Part shown: one piece after another, positions 43,880 to 58,589 of the stretch | Numbering within the stretch: the first letter of the stretch is position 1 | Layout: each line of letters opens with the position of its first letter | NCBI RefSeq assembly: GCF_037975245.1 | Contig: NC_092568.1 | Coordinates: forward strand, 20,119,001-20,183,000 | Direction: 5' to 3' | Length of the DNA: 64,000 nucleotides | Source of the DNA: Apostichopus japonicus | Lineage: Eukaryota > Echinodermata > Holothuroidea > Aspidochirotida > Stichopodidae | Translations under genes and position numbers: made by a program | Notes under the pieces: model-generated | The model's database searches: none | Told to the model about the DNA's origin: nothing | The model's input: only the letters and a program-made list of their open reading frames with translations

Positions 43880-46800
43880 CCATAGCAACATGCAGATTGG
43901 AGCTGCCTTCACAGTCACCCACTCTAACAGTGAGAGGGAAGTACTCAAGATATTCACACCCTCATTATAAGTGTGCTAATACCTTTATGCTGGTCACTAA
44001 TGTAGTACAGGACATACATACATGCATCGTTATTGACTCAGTAAATAAGTAGAAGAGCCTGTCCACTCAGCCAAATGTAACCTCCGCATGAAACACTGTG
44101 CAGGCATAAATATATGGTTTAATAGCATGTAAGAAAATATTAAACCACTTGAAGTTTCATTGAAGTATTGTACAAGAAAGGTGAAGGCCATCCGGACTCG
44201 ATTTGTTATTCACAAAATCGTCCTTGTGGGGTTAAATTTATCTCTGTATAAGTAGAAAAGCATGAAGACCACGATAAACACTAATGTATACACACACCAC
44301 ACACAAACACACACTCACTAATCAGTTTCCGATATGCGGCGACTCGTGTGGAATTAATCTGGTTCCCCTTGCCTTATATTGTTTTTGGTATTTTTGGTAG
44401 AAATAAGTTTTGTATGTCTAGGGACTTCTTGTCTATGCAAACCTCTGAATGTTTTTATTGACTGTTGTTTGCATGAACACTCATAATGTTGAACCTATCC
44501 ATAACATATCAAAACAAAATCAGAAAAGAAGCAAGAAAAATGAAGGCAATAGCAGATTAGGTATAATAAAAGTGGTAATGCAAATACTGCCCTAGTGGTG
44601 TTCTTTGCTAAAAATCAAGCGAGATGTTACACTATATGATGATAATGTTAGCTTGTGTATATGGTAGCCAACATAATGAAATAAATAAATTGAGGTATTT
44701 TGCAAAGGGTTTCTCCAGTCATGCCCAAAATTCGACAGAGGGCAGTGTAATATCAGTCCTTTCTAGGTCTTTTAAAAATTCCACAGGCTGCAGTCTGTGC
44801 TGACCATAATAGTTCTGTCAGTTGAAAAGTCTAGTAGTATGTACGATTTGTTCGCACAAAAACATGTTTCTGGAAGTTTCCAGTCCAGCTAACTATTTTA
44901 AGCACTCAGACTCGTGTCTTGAAAAGCGCGTCCTTCGTTCGTCGAAACCGCACAAGTGGAACATTGAAGTAGTCAATCACTAGGCCCGTCAGTATGCAAG
45001 TTCATCTGGGCTGTTCGCAGCTTGTGGTTGCAAGCATGCTACCATATATCAGAGATTGTTTAACAGTACAGGTAACACGCTTTGGGACCGATATGATGGC
45101 GCCCTCTTTCAAAGTATCGGAGCTCCCCATAGTCTCTAACTCATAAATGTTAAAGACCTCTGAGGTATGACGTGGATCGATGTTATTTAGATATTATAAT
45201 GAAAAATACAACAACAAAAAACACTGCTATGTGATTGGATGATGGTAATGAAACTATGAATTCTGCTCAAAGAAGCTGTTGGTGTTTTTGAAGTAATTAA
45301 AGCCTCCTGCAAAGCAAGCCAAACGTGCGCAGTAGCAACCTAAACCTTTAGATAAATGCATCGAGTGCTTCGACTTATTTTCATCCTGAGAATAATGAGA
45401 AATATGGTGGTAGGATTTTGAGTTCATAAAATAGTACAAACAATTTTACTGGTAGCATGTTGCAATACTGTAATGTTATTATTTATGTCCTAACTGCAAA
45501 AGATATTAAAAAATATCTAGACTGAATTTCTTCTATCTACTTAGAAATTTCTACGGAATTTTTTTTTCATGAAGGTTAGGGTCTCCGCTTATGTGATTGT
45601 GGCACTTTTGATATACAGAATAATGAAAAAGTTCTGTTTTTTTCTTGTGAAGGGTAGAAACTATTAAAGATGCAAAAGGGTAAAAAGGAAAGGGATAAAA
45701 AAACAATGTTACCTCTGATATAAAGAAGATAGGAGTTTTAGTGTGGTACTATGGAGTTTTATTTTGTTACTATGGCAACAGATTCAACAGGGTTATATAC
45801 GAATCATTTCTCACCATTTACATCACATGACACTTTGTTTCCAGTTCCACCCTTGGCTTGGAAATAACTTGATTCTCAAATTACTGCTGTTTTCTTTTTC
45901 GACATTGTTGGATAACTCTTCCAAGTCAAGGTTTTTGGTACAGTATGTACTACTACTAGCCTCTATTCCCTCAAATTTATGCAATGAAAGATATTTTTCT
46001 TTTCAGTTTCTCAAAAAAGATTGAAGAACTTTCTGGCTACATCAGCTATTGTCAAGTTTAGCTAAAACTTGTTTATTTCAACTACTGAGATTTAAATTAA
46101 AACATTTGATATATGACTGACTCTCTAATCTCACTGCAACATTCACATCATCAAAATAATCAGAGATTAAAAAGGCCAAAACAAAGGCACTTTGCATCAA
46201 GGGGAGGCATATTTCCTAAAACAGTTGCATGTTTATTTGCAGTTTAGCCTAATAACCTGTTTCTAGGAACCATTCATTATCCTCGAAGCTGAATTTGCTA
46301 GAAATCCTTCCTTCCTTCCTGGAAAAGCAACCATCGTGGCACATCCGCTTTACACACTAAAAGTGGTTAGTTGTGATATAATGAAAGAGTCCTTATACAT
46401 TTTCTTAGTGGTCTGTGTCTCAGTTGTCTGCCAATATGGCGACCAGGCGGCTTGTTTGTCCAGAGCCAGCGAAACAATATGTTATTGTTTGCTCTGATAT
46501 GTAAAAGTTGACCGCTATCTCACCATATTATCTCACCATATTGGGTAATTACTCTTTACACTCTTGCCAATTACCCTGAAATTAAACTCAGGTCAGGGTA
46601 ATCTACACACAAGGACTTTGCTCCTGTAAACAAAGTTATGTAAACTTATTCTCACGATTGCTTTTATACCAATAGAGAGCATCATTACTTTAGAAAATGT
46701 TTTTTTTTTTAAATCATCACTTTGGCATTTTTCGGCACAGTTTAAGATGGTAGATGTAATGTAATTGCAACAATCCAATGCCAAAATTGTGGGTATAAAC

Positions 46801-49800
46801 TAGCAATAGAAATAATGTCGGAGCGTCATCTGAGATGTATCGTCCTGGCGTAGAAGAGAGGAGAGTTTTTATCGCCTCCAAATTTTAATGCTTTTTAATC
46901 ATTTTACTGTAGTAACGGTTTACTGACAAAGCACTTTTGATCTCATTTGTAGTTCCTGTCTGTTAAAACCTGTGCCTGGATCACGGCATTAAATATTGCA
47001 AAATGTAGTCTGAAAATACCATTAGAACATTCATGTTCTTAGAACTTTGAATAACATTATCATTGCTTCATTGTGTAAACAGTCTTAGGAGGTTAGGGAT
47101 CAGTGGCTTGCTTTCTATGTCACTTTATTTTCTGGTTATTATTGTTTTTATTGTTATTGATATAAGTATTTACGTTTATCACAGACAAGGTACGCATCAC
47201 CTCAGGTTTAGACAGCTCTATGTTAGCTTATATATGACCATGGTATTTTTTATACAGATGTCACTTAATTCTGAAGTCACTTTCAGTCACACATAGATGA
47301 ATTTGGATACATTTATTGTTCATTGTGTACTTGAAGTTGTTTCAAGTATCCTCAGAGTTCAGTGATATCACAACACAAGGGTAAAAATCAGTGCAGCAGC
47401 GTACAAAAAACAATATATGTTTTTGTTTTGTTTCTTTGAATTTGTTTTTATTCCATTTTAGAGTATGAATTTTAGAAGGCTGTTTTTTTACTAATATGCT
47501 TATGTGAGCTCCTTCTTGTTTCTTTTTTGCTTTCTAATTCATCATATTTCCGTTCCACAAAAGTAGAAATATTTTCCATTTCAATTCCTCTCTATGTAGA
47601 GTTTGTGCAGTATTTATTTTTTGGTTAGCTTAGTGCAGTCTTTTATTATTATTTATTTTTATTCACTATATCGTTACAATTTAGTTCTTATTTAAAGCAT
47701 TGTGCATTTATAACATTATCGATAGGTTTACCAATTCATTGAATGGTATTTTCTCATTAACTTTCCTAGTTCTCTCCTTTTTTTAACTTATACCAATTTT
47801 ACTGACTTAGTTTTTGACTTATTTTAGTTTACATTTACTTACCATAGAAGTTACCTGTTTTGCGTGAATTTCATACGTAGTGCATATATATATCCTTATT
47901 CATTCGTTTAGCACTCATTTGATAGCAATATCAGTAACAAAATGTCTATTTTCCCTCTTAAAAATGTGTTCAAAAGTACCTTTGTGAAATGTTCTATACC
48001 TCAATAGTTGTCACAGATGTTGAGAAGTGCTGAGTTTCTAATAGTTGTCTGAGTGAGGTGAAGTAAATGATGATATGATGATGATGATGATATTGAAGCA
48101 AATTCTGGGGCAATTACTGATAATTCTGTTAATTTACATGGAATACATTTAAGACTTAAAACTGATACTTTTGGTATTGTAAGAACTGAGGAAATAAGGG
48201 CATAATAAGATAAGTGGCATACCGATGGTGGGTGATGGAGGAACACAAGTGGTGGGAGGAGGAGGAGGTACAGTAGGGGCTGAGTAAAGTGAAGGAACTA
48301 CCAGTGTGCATTAATAATATTTAAGTCACGCACGCCTTTAAAGGAAAAACTAATAGCTTTGACTTACCGTCCAGGATTGATTAAATGGTCTTTCTTGTTC
48401 CTAAATATGTCTTGCTTTTTTTTAAGTTCAATCTTGTGGTGTTTTTATTTTGAGAGGCTTCTTCAAGTTTTGTTTAGGTTTTAATTGGAATAGCACAAAA
48501 GTTCTTGTATACAAAGATATCATTTTATAGAGGCATTTTGAAACACTTCTGATGTCGTTTTAACAGGTTGCTTCATCCATTGTTTAAAATACTTCTTTTT
48601 AGCGTTTAACTTCTGTGATTAGTTTCTCGATGTTCAAAAGCACAAACATACCCCTTAAATGTATTGGTTGGTAGAATTCTTGCCTAAAGTTGTATGCAAA
48701 ATGTTGACAAGAGGATATTCAGTTTCTACTTTTGTATGTTTACTTTTTATTAACTTTTAATTACTTTGCATGCATCTCATAGTGAACTGTTTGTTAACTT
48801 TTTAATACTACATTTGGTCCCAAAGATGCTGCTTTTAATGATATTATCTCACTATTAGACATCACAACCGTCTCTCTAAGTGGTTATTGTTCACTAGGTC
48901 AAAGTTAAATCAGTTCTCCACATTCCTGCAGGTTCTACGTTTTATTTGCCTTTTTATCTTTCGTGTAGAAAGGATTAAAGTTACAGTAACAACAGGTTCA
49001 CCAGTCATGTTCATTTCATTAGATTAATAAGAAGAAGATAAAAAAAAAAACGTGCTTCATAAACTACAAACCACTCTACCGCAGGACCTGAAGGTTCACT
49101 AAATTATGTTAAAGATTTTTTGACAATCGTTATCGGTTTGTAAAGCTGTCAAGATGGCCGGCAATACTTTCATGGCTATATCACGTTTCGGTGTCAATGC
49201 TGTTTTAAATGATGTTATCAAAGACCCTTGCCTTAGCGGTACTCTTTAAGCACATCAAGGGGTGGTCTGAGGGTATCTTTTGCTTGTTGTGTAAATATTT
49301 ACTCTAACACAACAATACCCTTTTCTTGTGTTGAGTGTTTTTGCTGGAAGGTATATCCAAAGAGTTTCATATTCCAGACTATACACCCAAGTTGTAAACA
49401 AAAGGGAGATTAATTGTTGCTTAGTACAGTGACTGAGAAGGGGGTTGGGGTATGAGTGGGGGGAGGGGTGAAGGGGTGGTGCAGAATGGAACAATTTGTT
49501 CAGGTTGAGGAATTTTCCAGCAAGGTGACTTCTATAATTTTTATAACCAAGGTTTGTGAATAGTGCAATGGTGGTGTTTTGGAAATTGTGTACATATACT
49601 TTTTATCGACCTCATGTGCATTCTAATTTATTTATTCACTAGGTGAATGTTCTTAATTAATTTGTAATATGTGTAGGAAAGAGTTTAATTGTAGTTTAAT
49701 TTAAGAGATTGTAGATACAACTCCATCACATGTGTATGGTTTATAAAGGTATCTGCAAATGCAAGTTATCTGTCCAAACAGAATGTATGTTACAGCCGAT

Positions 49801-51910
49801 GGAATAATGCATAGAAAAACATGAATGTGATTTTGAATATTTGGTGAAGCCTGACAGTGGATTCTATACCACTAGATATCTTTTCACTGGTTTCAAACCA
49901 TTTGGACATAACATCTAGTGTCATTATGGCCCAGCAGGTTATGGCATCAGCATATATTTAGAGTGGGAGTTTGTGGAGGGGGAATGGGGTGTGGTCCAAA
50001 TCCCTTTGGCTGTTTCAAAATAGAAATCCATTTGCCTGGGTTATTTTAACTTCCCATCGTATTTAACAAAGGTTCTTCGTTGTCAAGTGTCTCTTCCAAG
50101 AGCTGATCTGAGTTGGTCAGCGGGTCAGTAGCATGATTGATGTATAATGTATTAAGCAAATACATCAGCAAACAAGGACATATTGTTTGGTCAAATATGC
50201 AGACCAGACTCAAATGACTGCTTTCAGCACTGATCTTTCATACTCAGCACTCTGTTTAATACTCACATTGAAGTAACTAACGTTCTTCTAGTGTTTCAAC
50301 ATCATATCTTGATAAATTTTTGATTGTCCTTCAATATGAATATACAGAGGGCTTAATTGTATTTGAAGTAGACTTTTTAAATTCCAAATCTGTACTGACA
50401 ACCATTGTAAGGGTATGGCTCGCCATGGTCGACGGTAAAAGTCATTGATTAATGATAGATTTCATAATCCCGGCATGTCTAGTTTTCTCAGTTTTAGCTA
50501 ATATATTTATAATAGTTGAGTCCCGATAATATTACTGTCCGTCTTAGATGATATTCAAGCTCTTTGTATTTAAAGTAACTAATGTATTCTTATCTTGGCA
50601 TGTATGTACAATGTAGAAAACAATGACAGAGGAATGCTTGAAAGTAAACAAATAAATATTGAGAAGTGGAAAAGAAATGAAAATTGTTTCGTGTCTGGTA
50701 TTTAAGAAATCTAGTAAAATGTCATCGTGTTGCCTTTGTGTTTCCACCTGATGAAGCGATTGATTGCTGATGTAACCCCCTCTCAGAACCCTTGCCCTTC
50801 TTGTCTTAGATGAAATGGAGAATGGGAAATAAGTTAATTGAATTATGTTAAAATGACTAGGTGCACACAAGTATATTGGGGGGGGGGCCAATAAATCAGC
50901 AACAATTATCAAAGTTCCAATCGTAGAAATTTCATCTTAACTAATGTTATTTCTTCATATTAGTGCAACACAGGCTGGAGCAGAGACTATACAATAAACT
51001 TCCAAAGTTGTAGTTATAAACCACATCAGCTCTGTTATTTGTTTCTGGACACAGCAGTAAGTTGCAAAACATATCTATAACAAATTTAATATAATATGCT
51101 TACCCACCTGTCCCAACTTGTTGCACCCCAAAGAAAGAGGTAATGAGCTTTAGGAGAGGATCTTCTTCATATCATCCAGCAAAACATGTTATCATCAACC
51201 CACCCACCACGACTCACCCTCTGCCCCTCCCAATACCCAGTTATAGAATGAACTTATAACTTAACAGAATACTGTGCCAAGTATGCGCTAGTTCATATAC
51301 TAATACATAACACAAAACCAGGTTGTGCAGTCTGGAAACTTAAAAAAACCTGTCTAATACAGCAGAAGAGGAGAAAGGACTATTAACATGCTAGGGGGTT
51401 GTGAGCAGTGCAAATAGAGGTATTATTGTCCTAGTACTGCACTGTGCTACTGTACATATGCGACGTGTACATATGCAGATACTTGACACTCGAATAACCG
51501 ATAGTTCAATGAGGTAACTGGGTTAATTCAAATGCTAATCAGCGGCTAAGTGCGCTTTGTATATTGGAAGTATGATGCAGTGAAGTACTTTGAATGAGGA
51601 TGTTATTATAGATGGTGTGTGGAGCGACCGTAGTTGGAAATGTGAGGGTCGGTCTTAGTATGCATCTAGGTCGTATGCTTGATCTAACTACAGTACTGTG
51701 TGTTGACCAGATAATGGCACTCGGTATTGTAACCTGGAGACCGTGCTATAGTGATGCTATTAAGCGTCGTTGAAAATGATTATTAGATTTTATTGCCCAA
51801 TTGATGGTGGAGTACAGATTCCAAATAGTAGTAAATATATATAGGTTTTAGCTATTGCTTTTTTCTATGAAATTTTGGTTTTCTGACACGGAATTATGTT
51901 TTCCATGATC
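43880..51910. other. 3' UTR of the C1orf198-like gene, then no gene seen
   Basis: The first poly(A)-signal matches after the stop are AATAAA at 44565-44570 and 44680-44689, giving a 3' UTR of roughly 0.7-0.8 kb, though it may run longer. The remainder is unique-looking AT-rich sequence with no supported exon on either strand, a G run at 50878-50887 and scattered homopolymers. Confidence 0.4.
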
Positions 51911-52275
51911 TTAAAGGGTGTGAAGACTCATACAAAAAGAAACGTCAAATGCCGGTAATCTGACCTAGTTTTGAATGAGGTGTAACAGAAGTGTTAGACA
52001 CCACCATCGATCCCAGAAAATACACACACAGCTTGCTATACCATTGGTAATTAGACACTAGTGTACAGTCAGTACATACAGCTGTGGTCAATACCCACAG
52101 CACAGTGTACATAGCAGCATGGACATCTCAGGTCCAGCTAAAGATAACAAGGTATCACGTTTCATTACTGTCTGCATTTTGTAACCACATGAACAAAACG
52201 TCACTTGCAAGCAACGGAAAGTTAACTTTTTCAGATGGCTGTACGCGGTTTGGGGCGAGTCTTCAATGCCTTTAA
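51911..52275 (-). mobile_element. TTAA-flanked MITE, copy 2 (inverted)
   Basis: Same family as 37122-37479, in the opposite orientation. TTAA lies at 51911-51914 and 52272-52275, with ends AGGGTGTGAAGACTC and, reversed, AGGCATTGAAGACTCGCCCC. An open frame of 63 codons inside is a by-product. Confidence 0.85.
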
Positions 52276-55200
52276 ACCATTTATGACTCCATCATATGAT
52301 ATCAACCTTTGACACTGCATGCTGTTAAGTCACAGGGGGAATTTAAGGACTGTTCTCAGGAATATGAAATTCTGAAATTGTTATTTATAAAAAAAAAAAA
52401 ATTATCATACTCATTTAAAGAATAAATGTAGTTGGAATCATTATTAAGACAAGGTATGTGTTACTATAATAATGCATAGCATTACTTCTCAACTTCTTTT
52501 CTTTCAACAAAATTTCAATTAGTACACTCAAGGTGTTAACGTTTTCCTCAATTTTTTTTTCCAAAGAATGCTTTTAAATCAATTCCTCTCAAGATATAAA
52601 TTATGGTTTTCTTTCAGTCACAAAACAAAGTCTCGTGGCAGCAGCTGTTTAATAGCTATTTGGCAAGATGCATGCCTGAAGGGAGCACGAAGTTAACCAT
52701 AATTCAATAAATACTGCCTTCCTCAGTTAATGTGTCAAAAGGAGAAACCCTATCAATGCAAAGATTATCACAAACTTATGAATAAGGGCATGCATAGTTT
52801 AAGATATTCCAAAACTGTAAAAGAAATGCTTTAAATATCAGATATATGAAACCGGCCATTTTAGCATTTCTAAAATAAATTTTGCATCAGTATTATTCAT
52901 CCCTTTAATACATGTAGCATTACCTTACACAATATTTAACTGGGTTTTACCCCCCCCCCCCTCCTTTATCTTCTTCTTTTAGAAAAATCTATATTCAAAT
53001 ATATGCAAATTAATTCAACTGACTTTATCAGTTTAATTGAATGAACCAACTTATCATACCTAAGTTGCTGATCCCTTTTGTTAAATTGAGTCCGTATGCA
53101 TTGAATATGATAATTAATGAAGAAATAACATCATTGGTCACCTGTGATGAATTATATTCAAAGCTGATTGCACTACAATAAAGTAATCATACAGAAATAG
53201 TATAATGACAACAATCCAAGACTTTGCAGTATACAAAAATACAACAAGAAATGATAGAAGATAGAGTTTATAGTTCTTAAACGGCTTTATATTTATGCAT
53301 TAACTAATCCATTTAATCATCTGAGGATTGATAAAAAATTATTTAAAAAAAAAGAAAAAAAAGATTAGTGCTTATTTAATGAGATGTAACAAATATAGGC
53401 AGTCATACAGAAAGAATATTATTAATGCAACATTTCTGATTAAACTTGAATTAGAATTTTATAAAATAACAGTAAAATTCCAAATTAATTCAAACAGCAT
53501 CAAATAATAATTAACAATTATTCTGTAATACAAAGTGACAAGAACTTTGTAAGATTTTAAAACTGTAAAAATATGTACATAATTTAATAGCAAACTATTT
53601 GTCTAACCTGATACCACCCCCCTCCCCTCCCCTGCCCACCACCTCCTGCAAATACATTTGAAGAAAAGTCTTTAAATTGGTACTAATTTTACACTGACAC
53701 TCAATGTCAAAAACCCTTGAAGCATCAAAAGTGGTATTCATGCCTTTTAAAATGATATCGTTCACATTGAATCTGGAAGAAGCTATAAATATATTTCTTA
53801 AAAGAAACTAATTTGACCCGTCTGTTTTCACTCGACTATAAAAACAATAACTCATTGACCTGAAACTTGATTGTCAATTATTTTAATGAATTTGTACAAT
53901 CCTCACATGATAAAACAAGACTGTCATCTGAAATGATTCTAGCCTCACATTCAATTTGTAAAGAATGGATTGGAATGTGAACAAAACAAACAACTTGCTT
54001 TACGGCAGAGTGTGGTTATGTCTGCATTAATATGTAATATCAGACTCTAACACACAAAAGCTTGACGTGCTAACGTAAACAGGACACAGAAGGTCATTAT
54101 AATATTAGCTAATAAAATTGGTTAACAAGATTCCAGTATCTAGAATACTGTAAATGTCATAAAACCATTTGACTAAATCATGTTTCTTTTGAACAGATCT
54201 TTTTTGATAGAGAAAAAAACTTTATTATTCTTTTACAGAGCAGTCTATAATTCAGGTCTATATATGGCTGGAAAATATGGATGAATATAATAGGTTATAT
54301 ACAAGGATAATGTAAATACAGAATTCCTAAAGAGACAAGACTGTTTATACCAATCAGCTGCATAAACAACAACAAAAAAAGCTAAAACAGCCTGTGTTGG
54401 TAAATATATAAAAGTTAGAAAGGCCTGATATTTCCAGTCCTAGCAGGATCATTTCTGGAGGCTGACTCCTCTGCAGCAATATGTAATTCTTCTCACATTA
54501 AAGATGTAATATGACATTCTTTTTAACTAACTTAGATCTTAGACTTATATGAGCTTCAGATATCTCCCATCGGATATCTACACAACAATATCACACAACA
54601 CTCACTAGACAATTGATCCCACATTTTCTTCAGATATCTCCCATTGGATTCTACACAACAATATCACACAACACTCACTAAACAGTTTATCCCACATTTT
54701 CTTTTGAACAAGGATCAAATAAATTTATGAAAATTGATAAAAAATAGTTCGGACAGTTTCACAAGATGAATATTACACTGTGAAATGATCGTTCTGCAAG
54801 GCTATTATAATCTTTAATGAATATTTAATAAATAGGCATACAATGAATAATAAGCAAAAATTTATTAGAACTTTTAGATAATGAGCAAAAAAAAAAGGGG
54901 GGAGTGAATGGAAAGGAAAAGTTTACAGAAAACTTATTGCAGGTATTACAGAAGTGAAATGGGAATAGTAGAACACATAGAAATCTCCTTTTTACAATCA
55001 GTTAACTAAAAGAAATAATAAATGAAAAATGAGTGATACAAATTAAGAAGCAATTTATATTGTAGCTTTTACCTAAATCGTAGGTTTTACAGATGACATT
55101 GATAAAAACTTACCAATTTTTTATACTTAATTTACCAATATTATATCAAGTGTTTTTATTTACAAATACCTCAGATTTTTTAGATAGTTTAAATGGGGAA

Positions 55201-57354
55201 AATTTAAATTGAAAGCAATCAGAAGTTAACTACAGTTTGTCTTAGGAAGACTCTGAAATCATTTCTTCAGTGTGTTACCATGTGAACATATATTCTGCAT
55301 TGTAAATTAATGGAATAAATGTCCTTGACACGTCTTGCTGCATTAAACATTTCTATGTCTTTAAAGTAACCATTCAAGTTGATTTTGGTCAATTTAACTG
55401 GTCAAAACGTCTGTCTGAAATCCAAAGTCCTGTAACAGTGCAGGCCATAATAAAACTTAATTTATCATCGTTTTTATTTAAAAACAGAAACTAGTCACAT
55501 TTTCAAATTCCTTTCAAAATATTATTTTCAAAAATATGTTACCGACAAAATCTTGATTTACTTACATAATTACTCACTCATTAATATTCCTTTATTGGTG
55601 ACTTACATAATGACTGTCTCATTAACCTTCGCTTTTTTGTGACAGCTACATAACAGTACATACATGACAGTCAGCTACATAAGTCATAACAGTAGTTTGA
55701 GTAACTGGACTCGGCAGGTTTTGGAAAACTTGCCAACCAAATCGATAAGCTATTATAAACAATTAATATCGACCCGATTCAAAGTTCAGGTTTTATTCCG
55801 GAGAAACTAAACAATGAAGGAAAGAAACAAGAGAAACAAAATAAGAAGCAAAAAACAGAAGTTGGAAATTTAGAAGAGATTTAAGCGACATATTAAAGAA
55901 TATAATACAGCGATTCCTTCTTTGGATCACACAATTCACACAAGCGATATGAACTAGTAAGTACACAGTCTATACATACTGTAGACCTTTCATACCAGGA
56001 CAGAGTTCAAGATACAGAAAACACTATCATTTGCTGCATTGAAATCCCCAGCCATAGCTCAGACGTGGACGTAGAGTCCACCGGAAATAAAAGAGGGTAC
56101 TTAAACCTGGAAGACAGACAGAGGAGTTTGCTGCAATAAGGCTGAATACTTATGAGGGTATAACGATACTCACAATTCACTATGTAAAGAAAAGTCTTGC
56201 TTTGTGTTAAAAGCTTATATGGTCTTTCATTTAATGTTAGCGTTAGTAGACTAATACGTTAAAAAATCCCAAGTTCAGACAATTTCAAAGGTTAATTGAT
56301 GAACACTACGTACATGCTGAAAAGTTATAAAACCTGATGCAGACGTCATGAAATAATTCATAATTTAACTTGAAAGTATTTAAGAACTATTAATCTTATA
56401 CTATATTTTTTATGTAATATTTAGAGAGCACTAAAACGCACAATGTTTTTGTTTGAAAAGGGTGTTATTAATTTTTTCTAAAGTATTAGTGCCACAGAGT
56501 TTTAATAATAGACCCCAGCTACCTCACGAATACACACACAAATTCAATAATAAAAATAAAAAAATATTGGAGGTTTTTTTTTTCTTTCTTGTTTTTCACA
56601 TGTGCCAAAAAACATAAACCTTGTGTCATTCTTTGAGTCATCATACCAACTACACTACCTATTTACTGAATTAGGCTTGCTTAACTTAAGATTCTTGTTG
56701 CTTTGTGAATGGAAACAAAGCACAATAGTTCCAATAGTTAACATTATGTCCATGCATGGATACAGGCTGACCTACTGTATATTCAGAATGAATCTTCCAG
56801 TGGTATACATACCAGACACGCAAAGATGATTAATCACCAAACTGTAGATATATTCAGAATGCATTATCATTATTGAAGCCCAGTAAAGCAAACACTCTTC
56901 ATTTGCAGAATTAAGAGGGTTGTTCAGTGACAATATATATATATTGTTATAATGGAGCTTCCAAGGCCATAAGTATTAGAAACCAAGTTAGCACCCAAAC
57001 AATGTGGAACAAGTTCTCTCCATAAGCACTTTTCCTCAAAGTTTGACGGAACAATTTATTCCTTTACGTTACAGAATGAGACATAATTCTTTGTTACTGT
57101 AGCTTTCACTAATCGTAAATCTCTTCCAAATACAGTTCCGATAATCCATGCACTACGTGTCCAAATATCTACGGAAAATTTCACACTGCTAAAAGAAGAC
57201 AGAAATAATAAGATAGGGCTTTGGCATCATCATACTGCATGCACCAAACCAATGGTTGTTGTTTATGACAAGCATGTATACGATACATTGCTATTTCCTG
57301 CCTCTCATAGTTTAATATCTGACTGATAAGTGACACAAATATGAAATAACTCAA
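52276..57354. other. No gene seen; local 75-bp tandem duplication
   Basis: Very AT-rich sequence with no supported exon. At 54555-54705 a segment of about 75 bp containing TTCAGATATCTCCCAT and ACAATATCACACAACACTCACTA is present twice in tandem. A C run occurs at 52950-52960. A minus-strand acceptor-like CTGTCTGTCTTCCAG lies near 56108, but the short frames after it do not connect to any gene I can support. Confidence 0.4.
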
Positions 57355-57860
57355 TCTAGTCTACTATACTAGTCAACTAGTACTATTCAGTACTAGTTAA
57401 CTAGTACAGTACTAATCAAAAGTAGTCAACTAGTACAATACTAATCAAAACTAGTCAGCTAGTACAATACTAACAAGTTTAGTCAATACTAGTCAACTAG
57501 TACAATCCTAACCATACTAGTCAGTACTAGTCAGCTAGTACAATACTAACAAGTTTAGTCAATACTAGTCAATACTAGTCAATTAGTACAATCCTAACCA
57601 TACTAGTCAGTACTAGTCAGCTAGTACGATACTAACAATTTTTGTCAATACTAGTCCAATACTAACAATTTTAGTCAATACTAGTCCAATACTAACAATT
57701 TTAGTCAATACTAGTCAATACTAGTCAACTAGTACAATACTAACAATACCAGCCAGTTCTATTCAACTAGTACAATACTAGTCAACACCAGTCTCCTGGA
57801 ACAATACTAGTCAATACTAGTCAACTAGTATCATACTAACCTTACTAGTCAATGCCACGC
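57355..57860. repeat. ACTAGT-rich minisatellite
   Basis: About 500 bp of tandem variants built from ACTAGTCAACTAGTACAATA and ACTAACAATTTTAGTCAAT, with the ACTAGT and CTAGTACAATAC words recurring at irregular spacing (about 18-40 bp). Confidence 0.9.
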
Positions 57861-58589
57861 TACTTTCACATGTATACGAAAGCAAAGTTGTACCATACAG
57901 TAATTATTATACTACAAGATTTCTGTACTTTGCAGGCCTAAAATAATGCCAACTTACTGTGTATATCTATAATTATGTATATATATATATGGATTCAGAG
58001 GATTTTTATACATGTATAGGTTAGACATACTGTATATAAAATGCTTTGCAGCATTATTAAACAAACACAGACAATGGCTTCATGAGCTTTTTACATATTC
58101 CGTCCAAAATTGGAAATTGAGAGTTGCTGTAAGGAATGAAGAGGAACATTGCTCCAGCTAGCCACCACCAATGTTGCATTTACCTATATGTATATGTATG
58201 GTATGAAATACAAAGGTAAAGGAGGTGGGTGGACACTTAGTGTATACATAGTAGGGCTCTGGTAATTCTACAAATGCCTCTACTGTAGCTGAAATGCATG
58301 TTCATCCCAAGATTACCAATCAAGGATGGCTTCTTCATATATGAATATGACATTCCAACGGTCGACAACACATGCATGGATAGACCACATTGGATTGGAT
58401 TCACAAACAATGATATCCTATCGCAAGTTTCGGCATCCCATCCCAGATTAAGACATCTCATGAATACTGTATATGACATCCCACTGTACTGTACTAAGGA
58501 CCACATGAACATACAGAAGATTGTCATTGCATGCGTGATCATAGTAACATCACAAGGTCGTGGCATCACATGAGACTTTAACATTCCCA

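Noticed and set aside
56040-56110. Minus-strand acceptor CTGTCTGTCTTCCAG with a short frame after it, considered as the last exon of the 62-kb gene
   Set aside because: In the required phase it gives an immediate TAA, and the exon at 59462-59575 is a better continuation.
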